Positions 23,533 to 35,600 of a DNA stretch of 64,000 nucleotides are shown piece after piece. Position numbers and translations under genes: made by a program. The number at the start of each line of letters is the position of its first letter. Position 1 is the stretch's first letter. The notes beneath the pieces are model-generated. The model did not search any database and was not told the DNA's origin. It was given only the letters and a program-made list of their open reading frames with translations. Source of the DNA: Heliocybe sulcata (Eukaryota; Basidiomycota; Agaricomycetes; Gloeophyllales; Gloeophyllaceae); assembly GCA_004369045.1 (NCBI GenBank), contig ML213530.1, positions 9,133 to 73,132 on the forward strand. The letters are read 5' to 3'.

Positions 23533-25510
23533 ATGTCGGACACCGACTACTCTCCTGAAGACTCCGATGCTGAGTACACCTTCTCGGACGATGTATGGCA
23601 CGTTCATACTTTCACTCCATATTGGTTGACCTAACCCTAGTACCAGGATGAAAGTACCAGCTATGCTGATGATGCGGCCGTTAGAGGGAAGGCGAAGGCG
23701 AAGGGGCAGATCACTTTCAGAAGCTTCTCTCCGGACGATCTTCAAGGCATGATCGATAAGGACATACAAGATCTTGCAGCTATTATTCCATGCGAGGTAG
23801 GCTTTCATATGTCTTCTGTATCTCCTGGTTTTAACGAGATACATACTGTAGCTTCCTATTGTATCTATCCTTCTACGCCACTTCCATTGGGACAGAGAGC
23901 GGTTACTGGAGAAGTACGCCGAAGACGCCTGTGAGATGTTCCAATCCGCATCAGAACCTTATGATCCTCCAGCTAGTCCAGTCCTCCCGCCGAATAAGAG
24001 GGCTCGTTTCGAGAACTCCTCCCCCGATGCCACATATCTCTGTAAAATCTGCTACGACGATTACAGCGCAGACGAGACGTTCGAGACAAGATGCGGACAT
24101 AGGTTTTGTATCATGTGCTGGCAAGCGTACCTCGAGAGTAAGATCAAGGAAGACGGACAGTGCACTATCAAATGCATGGGTGAGGCCTGCAGGACCGTTG
24201 TAGAGGAGCCTGCAATTGTGAAGTTGGTAGAGAAGCCTTGCTATGAACGGTTAGGCGTTTCAATCTGAACTGACGGTGCCGTCTACTAACTCGTGGTTAA
24301 TTCTGCCAGATATCAGAAGCTAATACAGGAATCTTACGTCGCAGCTAATCCTGCGCTCCGACACTGCCCGCATCCGTCATGCACCCAGACTATCTACTGC
24401 CAAGGTGTCAGTGGATCCACGCTCGCGTCTATTGTCCCGACAGTGTGCTGCGCCGAGGACCACCTGTTTTGTTTCGGATGTGGCCTAGACTCGGATCATA
24501 AGCCGCTGGTGTGCAAGCTTGTTAAGCTCTGGCTCAAGAATGCTAGAGAGGATGCTGGGACGGCGTCCTGGATTAAGGCCAATACGCGTACATGTCCGAA
24601 GTGCGAGCAGAGCATAGAGAAGGCGGGCGGATGCAAGTACGTTGCAACGTGGTCTCCGTTCTCTTGGCGTGTACTAACGGAAGCCCTAGCCGTATGGTAG
24701 CGCTCTTCGTCTCGCTCACATAACACTAGTCACTGACGTTGCTGCCTATGCCGAGTATAGCTATGCCGCCATTGCAACTACCAGTTCTGCTGGCTGTGCA
24801 TGCGCAAGTGGGAGGCCCACGGCTACAACGACTCTGTCTGCAGCACCTGGAAAGAGCCGGACCCTGACGACAACGCGACGGACGCTAAAAGGTCGCTGGA
24901 AAAGTGGCTCTTCTATTTCGATCGCTTTAACAACCATGAATTGTCGTCGAAACTGGATCAGAGCCTCGCCGAGCGAGCAACGGAAAGGGTCGTCGAGGTC
25001 CAGGAGGCTGGCAATATGTCATGGATTGAGGTGCGTCTGATCTTGTTGTCTCCCGGAGGAGGGTGACGTTACGATGTTGTATAAAGGCTAAGTTTATGGA
25101 GTCTGCCGTCGACGAGTTGACGAGGTGCAGAAGAACTTTGAAGTGGACATACGCTATGGCCCATTTCCTCGCTGCTGGCAATAAGAAGCAAATGTTTGAA
25201 GACCTCCAAATGTAATCCCATTGTTATGCAGTCTGTATTATGCTCTGACATTCTGAACAGGAACCTCGAGGCAGCTGTTGAGGACCTCTCGCAATTGCTC
25301 GAAGCGCCGATTGAAGCTGATACAGTTCAGAGCTTGCGGCACAAGATGATTGACAAGACGGTGCGTACCAGTGACATGCCCAGCCAAAGACCAGACGAGA
25401 TAACACATCTGGGGCAGGCATATGTCAAGAAGAGGCATGAGCTCCTGCGCCAGGACACGGCGGCTCGCTTGAGTGAAGGGAGCTGGGAATGGACGGTGGA
25501 GATCGATTGA
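23533..25510 (+). CDS. RBR-type E3 ubiquitin ligase (Ariadne-like)
   Basis: RING-between-RING ligase that accepts ubiquitin on a catalytic cysteine in the second RING. The start MSDTDYSPEDSDAEYTFSDD is acidic as in Ariadne proteins, followed by a UBA-like segment (ITFRSFSPDDLQGMIDKDIQ; VSILLRHFHWDRERLLEKY). RING1 is CKICYDDYSADETFETRCGH with CIMCWQAYL. The in-between RING reads HCPHPSCTQTIYC to HLFCFGCG. RING2 is CPKCEQSIEKAGGCN, joined across introns by a tiny RM and LCRHCNYQFCWLCMRKW; the cysteine in LCRHC aligns with the catalytic position. The C-terminal Ariadne domain follows (FDRFNNHELSSKLD, AMAHFLAAGNKKQMFEDLQM). About eight exons; one donor (GTTAGG at 24253) is less usual. Confidence 0.92.
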
Positions 25511-25586
25511 TATTGTATCTTCGTGACTCGGTATCCGACCGTTCGCGTTATCCCTCAGCCCAACTTGGTTAATATTAGTGCAATTC

Positions 25587-25830
25587 CTAGGAGAGCAGGA
25601 TGTTCACATTCCATACCGTCATAGTATCTGCGTTTAGTTGCCACGGGCCAGGTCCTCGAAACCAGTCCCGGATTTCAGGCAAGCAGCTGATATCAATATC
25701 GATGTACCTCTCATCCCTGCCCAGGCTCCTCGCCTGGTCCGCGCGGTCACGTCTCAGGACCAAGATATCGCCGCTCGACCAATTGAAAGTCATAGTCGAA
25801 GTACCTGTTAACTTTTCGATGCATCGGCTC
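25587..25830 (-). pseudogene. Out-of-frame C-terminal remnant of the MYND protein
   Basis: Directly downstream of the MYND gene stop the conserved C-terminal motif of its paralogs reappears in another frame: SRCIEKLTG, then WSSGDILVLRRDRAD, then RYIDIDISCLPEIRDWF, ending in TVWNVNILLS. In the three sister genes this block is in frame. Either a splice I could not find joins it, or a frameshift has truncated the protein; I favour truncation. Compare the genes at 27007, 50310 and 53158. Confidence 0.6.
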
Positions 25831-26298
25831 CTACGACGCGCCCCAGGGAACGACGATCCGCCATTCCGGAAGAGCTCGAATGAATCCCGCGGCAGCTCGA
25901 TTTCGAGAAGAAACGCCCCAGCCGGGATCGGGTACAAAGAACTGCAGCTTGTCAAAGCTGTAGACCAGGCCACCTGGATTGTATCTGCTTTCCTTGACCT
26001 CGCATCGGATTTTGACAAGACGAGGTTCCTCTTCGTCATAGGGAAGGAGCATCCCTATGATGTATACGGTTTCGCCTAGACTGGGAGGCTTAAGCTGCCA
26101 GCAAAGTGGCTTGTGCTGTTTCCAGTCCTGAAGATGCAGGATCATTACTCTCAACGAGTCGCGCGCTGGAATGAATGATTCTGAGCATACCGATACTTGA
26201 TGCTTTCTACAGCAGTAGTGTTCCCCTTTGCATCGGGAGCACTGCATCAGGTCCTCCGTCGCACGGCAGACTTTGCACCTGTCGGGGGCTACGTCCAT
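25831..26298 (-). CDS. MYND zinc-finger protein, member of a local paralog family
   Basis: Two exons (26197-26298, 25831-26127) give 132 aa. The N-terminus is a MYND finger: CKVC, MQCSRC, HYCCRKHQ and, after the intron, DWKQHKPLC; one ligand position carries His (CRKH) where Cys is usual. Then comes the family module opening IGMLLPYDEEEPRLVKIRCE, and the open frame stops after VVPWGAS. The rest of the module lies downstream in another frame (25587-25830), so the protein is probably truncated. MYND fingers usually mediate protein contacts with proline-rich ligands; the role of the attached module is unknown. Located between the RBR ligase (convergent) and a second family member. Confidence 0.7.
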   Translation of the reverse strand: MDVAPDRCKVCRATEDLMQCSRCKGEHYCCRKHQVSVCSESFIPARDSLRVMILHLQDWKQHKPLCWQLKPPSLGETVYIIGMLLPYDEEEPRLVKIRCEVKESRYNPGGLVYSFDKLQFFVPDPGWGVSSRNRAAAGFIRALPEWRIVVPWGAS

Positions 26299-26441
26299 GG
26301 TGCCGACTGAGACCAGGCTGGCGGGTAGGTATGCGATACACTGCGGCTAGGAATGAAGGGCGCGTGGCTCTATGGTTCACATTTCTAAGTATGGCCTAGA
26401 CTTGCTGCTATTCTCGTGCCTCCTGGGAAGTGCGCATTAGG

Positions 26442-26475
26442 AACGCGGACAAAGTTGGAACGCGGACAAAGTTAG
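26442..26475. repeat. Tandem repeat, 17 bp x 2
   Basis: AACGCGGACAAAGTTGG is followed at once by AACGCGGACAAAGTTAG, one mismatch. It lies in the upstream region of the MYND gene. Confidence 0.8.
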
Positions 26476-26611
26476 AACGATTGCTCCACTTCACGTCCCT
26501 GTACCTTACTCTTAGGATATGAAGCATCCCGAGCGTCCAGAAGCACTGGTGGCAGTGGGTACTACCTTATTGGGGCTCAGGTGAACATATCTGGAGTACT
26601 GGAAGTCTCAG

Positions 26612-26643
26612 GTCTTCAGTGTCGAGAGTCTTCAGTGTCGAGA
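26612..26643. repeat. Tandem repeat, 16 bp x 2
   Basis: GTCTTCAGTGTCGAGA occurs twice back to back in the same spacer as the 17-bp repeat. Confidence 0.8.
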
Positions 26644-27006
26644 GCCACAGAAAGCTTTGCTGAATCGGCAGGTCGACGCGGCCCATGCGTCAAACAAGAT
26701 AGCGAGCCTCTGAACACCAGGCACGCGGATGATATCGCGTGAGACGCCTGAAGTACGTCAATTGTTTGGCACAGCGAGCTATTCATACATTCTATGGTGA
26801 ACCTAAGCTAGGCGCGCTGAGATTGGACATGATCAGACTTTGATTGTTTATCACTGGCAGTTTAAGGGAAGTCGCATACCTGATACTATGTACATTCAGG
26901 CTCGTCATCCTGGATGCCGTGCTGAAGTTTGCACCCGCGCTGGTCTGCTGGCGCAGTGGCGCCACCCAGACGGACCACTATGCAAAATAGCTTCCGTTTA
27001 CGATGG

Positions 27007-27660
27007 CTACATGCTCCACCCCGTGGCGGATATCGTTATGGAGTAGAACCTGACGGGGTACCATTCAAAGAACGCCTTGATACAAGGCAAGTCATCCATG
27101 GAAGTGTCCACGTATTTCGCCGAATTGATATCGGGCGCCTTCATCACGAGGAGGTTGCCTCTCCAATCGTGCGCGGCTTGCCCCTCCATCAGCTTCTGAA
27201 CACACTGATTCAAAGGTAAATCGTCATTGACTTGTGTAAAGAGACGCAAAGGCTTCTGGATTGTTTCACCAGACATCCCAAACGTATCGATGAGCCGTCC
27301 GTCGTACGAGCCGTTGCCTAGGAAACTCTGAAGCCCAGGCCGGTAGACTTGCGCACCGTCATCGTCACTGACTTCGTTTTGGTGCTCCACAGTACATTGC
27401 ACGGTGACGAGGCGGGGCGCGTCCTCGTTTGCCGGGAATAGAATGCCCGTCACTTGGACAACGGAGGGCAAGGGGGCGTGCCAGTGTTTCTGGCGGTCGA
27501 GCCAATCCTGTCGGTAGCCCTTGGTCACGGGTGCGCATGGGCAGTTGGATGAGCTCACCAGATGCTCCGAGCTAAAGCCAGTAAGAGCCTTGCACGGAGA
27601 ACAGAGACTGACGCCACAGATGATCCCACAGAGGCTGCAGGGCTGTGTGAGCGGCTCCAT
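27007..27660 (-). CDS. MYND-derived small protein, paralog family member
   Basis: Single-exon frame of 217 aa from MEPLTQ; an upstream in-frame ATG at 27729 exists but the added residues look non-conserved. The N-terminus has CSLCGIICGVSLCSPC, then QDWLDRQKHWHAPL, a degenerate MYND-like finger keeping the DW/H part. The family module follows: VTGILFPANEDAPRLVTVQC, YRPGLQSFLG, LNQCVQKLMEGQAAHDWRGN, LLVMKAPD, YVDTSMDDLPCIKAFFEWY. No membrane segment. Next to the sister gene at 25.8 kb in the same orientation, so a tandem duplication is likely. Function unknown. Confidence 0.72.
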   Translation of the reverse strand: MEPLTQPCSLCGIICGVSLCSPCKALTGFSSEHLVSSSNCPCAPVTKGYRQDWLDRQKHWHAPLPSVVQVTGILFPANEDAPRLVTVQCTVEHQNEVSDDDGAQVYRPGLQSFLGNGSYDGRLIDTFGMSGETIQKPLRLFTQVNDDLPLNQCVQKLMEGQAAHDWRGNLLVMKAPDINSAKYVDTSMDDLPCIKAFFEWYPVRFYSITISATGWSM

Positions 27661-30300
27661 GTTGAGATCCGGGGCAAAATTGGACCCAAATTGAACGTCT
27701 GGGAACTGTCGGGAAAATACACATCGCACGATTTCGAGAGGAGAACATACTCATGGTCTGGAACTGCAGATGGAAATGCTCGTTTGGCGTTGAGTATCAA
27801 GGGGCTGTACGCAGAGGGATTCGAGACAGTGCGTTCTCGACCGATGATGTATGCGAAACTAAATAATGTCACACAGGATAGCCCCCCGGTCACAGACTAT
27901 GCCTTCCTGTCCCTGCGAGATAGGCACCCCGTCACTCCCACCTGAATCTCCTCCCCTGCTTCACGGGTCGGTCTAATCTCTTAGAAATAGTTTTCTGGAA
28001 TGTATAGTATAGCGGGAAAAATATTTTTGGCCTGGTAGCAGTATGGTACATCTCCCATCGTAGCAATAAGGCATAAACACTTGAGACCTTTATATGCAAT
28101 CGACGCCACCGCAACTACTGACAACTCGTTCCGACATCTCTCGTCCTGCTCTCTAACGGTCATCCACGTTATTTTGCAAAAAGCAATGCTCATGGTTCTC
28201 CGAGACTTGCTTACATGCTTTCTTTTATTCTTTGGCAATTTGTGCCTAGGCTTGGCTCGGCCGTTCTCGGACAGCAACTCGCTCAAGTACCCGGACTAGA
28301 CTATATACTCGGGACATCAATGCGCACACCTTGCTCTTTCCCGTGGCCGCTGCATGATACTGATTACTGGACATGACAGTCAAAGGGTGTCCAACTAGAG
28401 CTACAGCTTATTAGCTAAGTAATTCCCTCGAAATTCTATGTTATGCTGTTCAATGGATAGGACTGCCATGCCCGCCTTGCATCTCGATGCTTGAGGTTCT
28501 CAGCCGTCCAAAATATTTCTCTTACAGTTAATACAGAGCTGCTGTGGAGAGAAGCATCAAGCTCGGAGGCAGGCGTACTACGTGCCCCACGAGCACAGAC
28601 ACTTGTTAAGCATCGCAACGACACTGCGAGATGGAGGGGCTAGATGAGTGGTTGCTATCCAAACCACCATAGGATAGGTTCAAACTAGGTCATTGGATGC
28701 TACGGGTAGTACATTTGATGCAACGGGTAATACACGTGACAGAGAGAGATAGAGGTAGGCACTTGGGATGATGAGAGGCGGTGAAGGCAGGAGAGGGCGC
28801 ACCTCCAGGGGGAAACAAGATTGATCGTAGAAGCAGGCTGGTCGAAAACGCGCGTGCAATATGCGGGGCCTGTGAGACTTGTACGAGGGTCTGGCAGCAG
28901 GAAGAGCAGCGCGTGCGTGTCGATGCAAGCTGCACGGTCGCCGAAGGATACATTTCCGTTCGAGAGGACGGCGTCGGCAGATCGAGTACCTGAGCAGTCC
29001 AGCAAATGAGTGTGGACAATTGCGGTCGACATCATGCATCGTGAACAGACACGCGCGCACACCGTCGACAGAGCCAGGCGGATACGAGGAGTATGTTCAC
29101 GGCAGGCCACTCCCCTCAGCGCGGAGCATTGTCGCCGTCGAAAAGGGCAAAGGGCGGTTGCAACAGCGCAAAAGTAGCACGACATACCCTGTGTTTAAAC
29201 TCCAGTCTCATCTAACCGACCCATTACTCCCATCTCGTCCCAGCTCTACATCGATAGACATAGCCTTCGGCAGCGCGTGATGCAGTACGCGAGAGCCGTT
29301 CGGAGACCCGGTCTTCATACAAATGTCGTCGTGGTTTTTGAAGAAGGAAATGGTCTTCGACCACCTGACCGGAGGAGACTTCGTTACGCGTGATGAAGAG
29401 ATAACCAAGATAGAAGATATATGACATACCTTGCAGCGGAAAGCGGGACGTCCGCGGCCGGAAGTTTGCACCCGTGCGCAGGAGCTGGGGAGACCACGCG
29501 AGACGACGGAAAGGGCTTCCCAGGCATTGTCGAGCACATAGCATAGGGAAGAGCGGGTTGCTAGCCAAGCAAGTATTTTTCCCAGATACAGAAGAGCCGT
29601 AGCAGTCAGAATCAGCCGGAATTAGGGAAATCCGTCCAGCACAGGAGGAGATTCGGGTGGGGGCGACAGGATGTGCATCTCGAGTGAGCAGGAAGTTCAT
29701 TAGCGCGCGACGGAATCCCCATCAGTGGCCGACGGGAAGCGCAGGTGCACGTGGCCGGAAAATCAAACCTCGGTGACCCGAATGGCCGGTAGTGGCGACC
29801 AGAACCAAGCCTGAAATCATCCGGATACGGACCCGGCGGCAACCAAATTCGGCTATGGGGAGGACCGGGGGCCTGGGCGCCTGTGACTGGATTGCCTGAT
29901 AGGTGACCGGTTTATCATCTCATGCGACATTATTATGTCATGCATGATGTATTGGCGGATCGCCGTACTACACAGCCAGGCAACTCTGATGAGAATTTCT
30001 CGTCAACAAGTCAACATGTGCGATTCCCGGCGTGATCCTGTGCTCAGCACTTTTACAGTCCACCGTGCATAACACATAAATTTGGCTCATATGGATTTCT
30101 TAACTGGACCGCGACGGGGATTTCTTGTAAACACTATGACGTATAGAGCTGTTAAAGTGCTCCTCCTCACGCTTATGTAATCTCACTGGATATACAGAAG
30201 CAATCGATTTATTCTGATCACGGTCGTGCTGTGTACACGATTGTACCATTAGCAATGTTGGTCAGTTCAGCAGACCAGGGAAGTGACTGCGAGACCGATC
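27661..30300. other. Gene-poor 2.6 kb region
   Basis: No confident gene. Short frames on both strands (for example minus 28680-29185 and minus 29224-29700) lack motifs. A 37-codon frame at 28186-28299 starts with a signal-peptide-like stretch and is listed separately. A small imperfect 21-bp tandem duplication lies near 28692-28735 (TTGGATGCTACGGGTAGTAC / TTTGATGCAACGGGTAATAC). The region borders the transposon, so element ends could be hidden here. Confidence 0.45.
28186..28299 (+). other. Possible tiny secreted peptide ORF
   Basis: A 37-aa frame reads MLMVLRDLLTCFLLFFGNLC then LGLARPFSDSNSLKYPD. The first 24 residues look like a signal peptide ending near GLA. There is no Cys-rich mature part and no CaaX end, so it is not a pheromone precursor. 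The frame also extends upstream to 28081. It may well be chance. Confidence 0.2.
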
Positions 30301-32222
30301 TCAGGCTCTCGTCCCATCCCCACCTCCGCCCGGTACAACTCTATCATGTTCGGGCGGTATCCTATATGCCGTCCCCTCCCTGCGGTCAACAACATTCCCG
30401 CCTGGTTCATGTAGTCCTGTATATGCCCCATACCCTTGCCCTGCAGATTGTCCCTCACCAATGTGCGAGAGCAACTGTGTGCCGGCTTCTTGATAAGTGT
30501 TGCTTTGATATGCAGATGTCACCGCGGGGAATCCTGACGACATCCTGTATGCGCCAGGGCTGCGGCTAGTCGGTTCGCGGCTTGGGGACAGTGTCGTTGT
30601 GTGGCCAGAAAGTTGGGGGGGTGCCGCCAGTGATGGCGAAAATTGAGCTCCGGATGGAGCAGAAGACCGTTCGAGAACCATTGGTCCAGCAGCCCGCGGC
30701 GGAAATGTGAAGGCCTCCTTCAGGAGTGAAGACGAGTGTGGCATTGCCGCAGCTCCAGAGAAGCCACCCGCAGCTGATCCCATTGTCAAGGGAAGGTCCG
30801 CGAGGTCATCGTCTGGGAACAACTCCCTCTCGACTTTGATACATTCAGCGATGTACCTAGAAATGTAAAATCCCAATGCCACGTCAGTGAACCGCAGCGT
30901 AAGACAACAGCACGCTCACATTGACCACCCTCCGGACTTCAGATCGCGACCCCACACCTCATCCTTCTCATCCAGGAATAGAGTTGCTTGCGACCAGAAG
31001 TCTTCGCCATCAGCGACACGTCCTTTCTTCCCCTTGCCACGATGAATGCTGCCTTCCCCATCTTGCATCTCTTCGATCTTCAGCAAGGACTTGTGTTCGC
31101 GTGCGAAACGTCGCTGCGTGGTGACATGGCAAATGGCTGGCTTAGTAATACTGCATAGCAATAATACACGCACACTGACCAGAATCAAAGTACGGACCAT
31201 ATGCTGTCCGAGATGGTCTTTGCGATCTGCTGCCACAGGCAAGAACTTTGCTAAGATGCGGTTGGTTGCTTTCGTTATGCCACACGGCTTCGTCTTGCCA
31301 TCTTTGCCGCTGAAAACATAGTCACGAATCTACAAAGAAGGTCAATCATCAGTTGCATCGCATGCCAGTCACTAGTAAAACAATGATACGCACATGTCCA
31401 CGGTATTGATTGCGCATATATGATGCTTCGCAGCCGACGTGGGTCTTCAGAGCCTTTGCACGGATAGGTGACTCGAAGACTGCCTCAAAACCATTAGTCG
31501 CCTTGTTCTTCTTAAGGTCATTCTGTCGCCAATCTTAGAGGATCCTGTCAAAAGGAAAGCAGTGATAGTAGGCCACATTACCATCATCTCCTGTACAATG
31601 TCGAAATTCGTGCGTTCAGGCTCTATCAACAGCTTTCGAGCAAGGGCTTTGATTTCCTCCTATTTAAATAATGACTTTGTCAGCATAAGCTTGATATTAT
31701 ATTGTTACATACCTTTTGCTTATTTGTCAGCTCGGACTTTGACGAGAGGAGCTCCTGCACTTCTTCAAGGACCTTGGTCATTGTCTTGGTCTCGGTACGA
31801 TTCTCGAGAATGAGTTGCTGGGTTTGAAACTGCGAGGCTTGTTGGTAGATTGCTACCCGTGCAGCGATGGTGTTGGGGAGTTGAGCTGCGAGCTGTCCGA
31901 AAGATGTTAAAGTGAGCTCCCAATATATCAGAAAGCTTACCTGGCCAAACTCATGCAAGCGTCCATGATAGACATCATTGAGGACCAATGCGACCGCAAT
32001 GCGGTCAACATATGGTGTCATATCGTCCTGAAATAGAGGGATATCGAAAGAATCACGCCGGTGCAGTGGCATATGCCCCTCTGCCGGTAAGCTCGCAGGC
32101 ATGGAGGAGGGTGAGAGGATGTCATTGTGATCGTCGTGAAGCGCAGATGCAACTGAGGATGGCGTACGAGACATGGGCACATCATTGTTGTAGCTGCGTG
32201 AATAACCATGGAGCTGCGACAT
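30301..32222 (-). CDS. Transposon-associated accessory protein (second gene of the Plavaka-like element)
   Basis: Multi-exon gene starting MSQLHGYSRSYNNDVPMSRT. A helical middle (YVDRIAVALVLNDVYHGRLH, FQTQQLILENRTETKTMTKV, then LEEVQELLSSKSELTNKQK) leads through exons with KALARKLLIEPERTNFDIVQ, GFEAVFESPIRAKALKTHVG and IRDYVFSGKDGKTKPCGITK. The tail is Ser/Pro-rich and ends PGGGGDGTRA. The block of helices followed by a segment like YRGHIRDYVF resembles a large family of unnamed proteins scattered in Agaricomycete genomes. Its placement downstream of and parallel to the transposase suggests it belongs to the element, but this is inference. No enzymatic motif was recognised. Exon borders at 30890-31700 are approximate. 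Confidence 0.6.
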
Positions 32223-32621
32223 TGCGATGAAAGGTGGGCGAAAAAAACAGGATCGTTTCAGTTGCTCACCTTTATAAGGGGCTGCGCGTCCTTCGATCGG
32301 CATCTTTGTTGCGAGGTGGATCATGCTTATCAGTGGACAGGGGTGTTTCACGCACATTCGCCAGCCATCCACAGCAAGTGTTCTTGAAGTGAAGCCCCGA
32401 GACTGTGTGCAAGTTCTGATAATCACGATGAGCTGAATGGCGTCGGGCTCAAGTTGGGTGGTTCGGACTTCAAGAAGCAACTGATGTGGGCTGTTTGCTG
32501 CAAGTTCAAACTCCATTGCACTCAACAGAGCAGACGCGTTGCACGTGACACGCGCACTCAAATGACCGTCCTCAGAGTTGCGTGATGCGAGTGATGTATA
32601 CGAAACCAACACATACAATGT

Positions 32622-35600
32622 TTAAGCATTTGGCCCGTATGAATATTCACTGACCTGGAACGACCCATAGTGAGGCGAGGGTACCTGCGGGGAGTCCAGG
32701 TTGAACCGCACTTCCTGCAAAGTCATGCTGGTGCGAAGACTGGATCGCCTGGCTCTTGCCATATTGGGGGAATATACAGAGGTTTCGTGTACATGCTCAG
32801 AGGTGATGGGGTGGCCTGCTGGAGCTTTGCCCTTCCTGGATGGTCTGGTACTGGCTTGAGTCTGTTGGCGATGCTTCACGACTTCAATCTCTTGCACCGC
32901 AGCTGCATGAATGACTGTATCATGGTTCAGCGAAGGCACTGGTATACGGAACGGGTTGATCTTGGCAGCATCTCGCATCTGCGCGGTGTTGAGGATACAG
33001 TCAAAGGGCTTCACATGGTGCACGCCATCCGATTGCTGACTGGTTAGCTCGCGTTCTTGATAGACAGGGCGAGACCGGCTGATCTTACACCGATTCTTGA
33101 CACAGTTATGCTGCACATTTGCTGTACAGCTCACCGCCTGTATTTCTTGTAAGTGAATTGTCAATACTGGTCATGAAACGAAACCCACCGCCACATCCAC
33201 CGCCACATATTCATCCATGATCTCGACTCGAGGCATCTGATAATCCTCCGACCGATCCCCGACAATAGCGCACCTAACTAGAATCCAGTTTGCTTTACCA
33301 TGGATGTCGGCATGAGACCCAACTGCCTGCAAGATCTCATACACTTCACCGATCCGCCAGTATAAGGTTGGAGGTTGGGCAAGGACCTCCTCACGCCAGA
33401 CGACCCAGTCACCCACTTTGCATGCATCTCCGTTGACCAACTTGACAGACTCGGGCGTGCGGAACAGCTGTGAGTTGCTATATCCTAGCCCACGTGTATG
33501 GTTGGAAGCCATCGTCTGATTCCAAGTCTTCATCTTCCCTAAGCCATGGCAGTCGCCAGCAGTCTTTTCAAGCATCAATTCTTCCTTGGGTGCGGGGAAG
33601 CGCAGTAACACCTCCGCAAAGTGCTGCTCGTTCAGGAACTCCTGAGGTGCCAGACCAATGCTGCGCCACCGTTCTATCAAACAGTTCGCCGTGGCACGTA
33701 TCCAAGGGGATCCATCCACACTACCTGCCGGTGCTTGAGCGCTGTTGCCATCAGACATTGCGGGCTTGTCGCGAGGGAAGAAGCCGCCACAGAGCAGGTG
33801 GCGCACATGATTACTGCTCGCCATCAATCGAGCGATGTCACGGGAAGGAGCGTGATGATTACTGAGTATGCTGTGCGAACGGATGATGGCATTGTACGAC
33901 TCAAAGCCTTCGGTTGCAAAGAGCATCGCAGGTCCAAAGCGCCGTATATGATCCAGGAGATGCAGTATAATATGGAACTTTGGTTTATTGAACCACCGCG
34001 GAGTCAGTCGGCATGTACAGTCTAGAAAGTAGTCGATGGCGGTCTTCAGTCTCGGCTTCAATAAATGGATCAGAACAAGATGGTGGATAAAGTGAGATGA
34101 TCATACCAGATACACATCAATATCTTCTATTTCAGGTTGCCATACCATGGGAATGAGGTTTCCGAGTGCCTGCCAGACTGCAATAGCCTCAGCATCGAGG
34201 AGATCATGCAGCACGAATGGCGCAGCTTGCGCGACTGCTCGGAAGTCCCGTCCAGTGAGTGAACCAGAGTACGTTACAAGTGTGGAGCCTGCTAGCTTGG
34301 AGATACCAAGGCCGGAAACATTGAAGCAGTTGAGACGAGCAATCAGCACTGCCTTCTGCTGGTCTTTCAGGCATGAAATAGCATCACGCCAGAGGTACTT
34401 GACGAAACCCAGCAGGATCACGTGAAGTATCTCCACTGGTGTATCTGAATGTGGGTCAAAATCTGTAGACGATGTGAGAAATGCCGCAACAGGAAAGTCT
34501 CCATATGCACCTTTGATTCGCCATACTGGACTGGTGGTGTCGGCAGGGAAATTAGCCTCAGCAGTGGCCAATGCTGCCTGCTTCTGTGCACGAGCCTTGC
34601 CTCACTTCGTCGAGATTGCAAACAGCTTGTCGGTGAAGAAGGCCTGAAACGTATCTTTGATCCCCGTGATCGTGCGTTGCTTTTTGAACATAGTTTGGCC
34701 ACCAACATGGCGCGCGCAATCGAACTGTGATGCGAGAATTTGTTGGGTTTCAGCCTTAGTGCGCATGCGCCCAATCTACATGGAAGTGAGACCTAAGTTG
34801 AACACGTATCCGGAATGCACTTACCTCCACAAACCGCTTGACACGATCTACAATCTGTGCGAAGGTCTCTGGTGCTTTCTTACGTGTGCCTGCAGCATTA
34901 GACATTGCCGAGTGAATTGATGAGGTTTCGCTACCCATGTCCTCGCATACATCCGGATCAATGACGCAATCGTCTGCTACAGCATCTCTACTCGCTAGTG
35001 GATTCTCCTCGTCAGCAGCACCATTGCTCACCCAGCAGGCTCTACAGAACAGTTTACCCATCAATCCGATGTGGCATGCAATCTTGGACTGCATAGGATT
35101 ATCACCCAGCATAGCAAAAACAGACGGGATAACGAGGACCATCTCCATGTTTTTGCAGTCCCATGCCCATACCCCGTCACTCTGGCATTCCCTTGTAATG
35201 GTATTAGGAAAACAGACACACATCGCAATACACAGATCTGCTTACTTCAACTGTTGTACAATGCCATCGAGCATTTCCAGCGGCGGCGCGATGTTGGATG
35301 TGCACAAGAAATGAACATTGAATTCACGGTGGACAAAACGTCGAGGGAGGCCGGCGGCGGTAAATAGGAATGAGTTATGCTTGTTCCATTTCTTCGAGAC
35401 GTTGCCCGATGTGTCATCACAATATAACCAGACGGGAAAGGCCACGACCCGGTGGCCCTGTGCCTTTGCCCTCCACCTGTTACCCTGCCTCGGGGTTGTC
35501 CTTATCCATGGTTTGATTGGGCCTCCGTGAACTTCCTGAGAGCCTGATGCAGACAAGGGTAAGATAATGGTCTCATGTCTGGAACACATCCGAGGATACC

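Larger units (their letters stand above)
26299..27006. other. Intergenic with short tandem repeats
   Basis: Upstream of the MYND gene. It contains two small tandem duplications (listed separately) and no gene. Confidence 0.5.

Noticed and set aside
34602-34605. Apparent stop codon inside the transposase gene
   Set aside because: It falls at the start of a plausible 75-nt intron with good borders, and splicing restores a conserved-looking junction.
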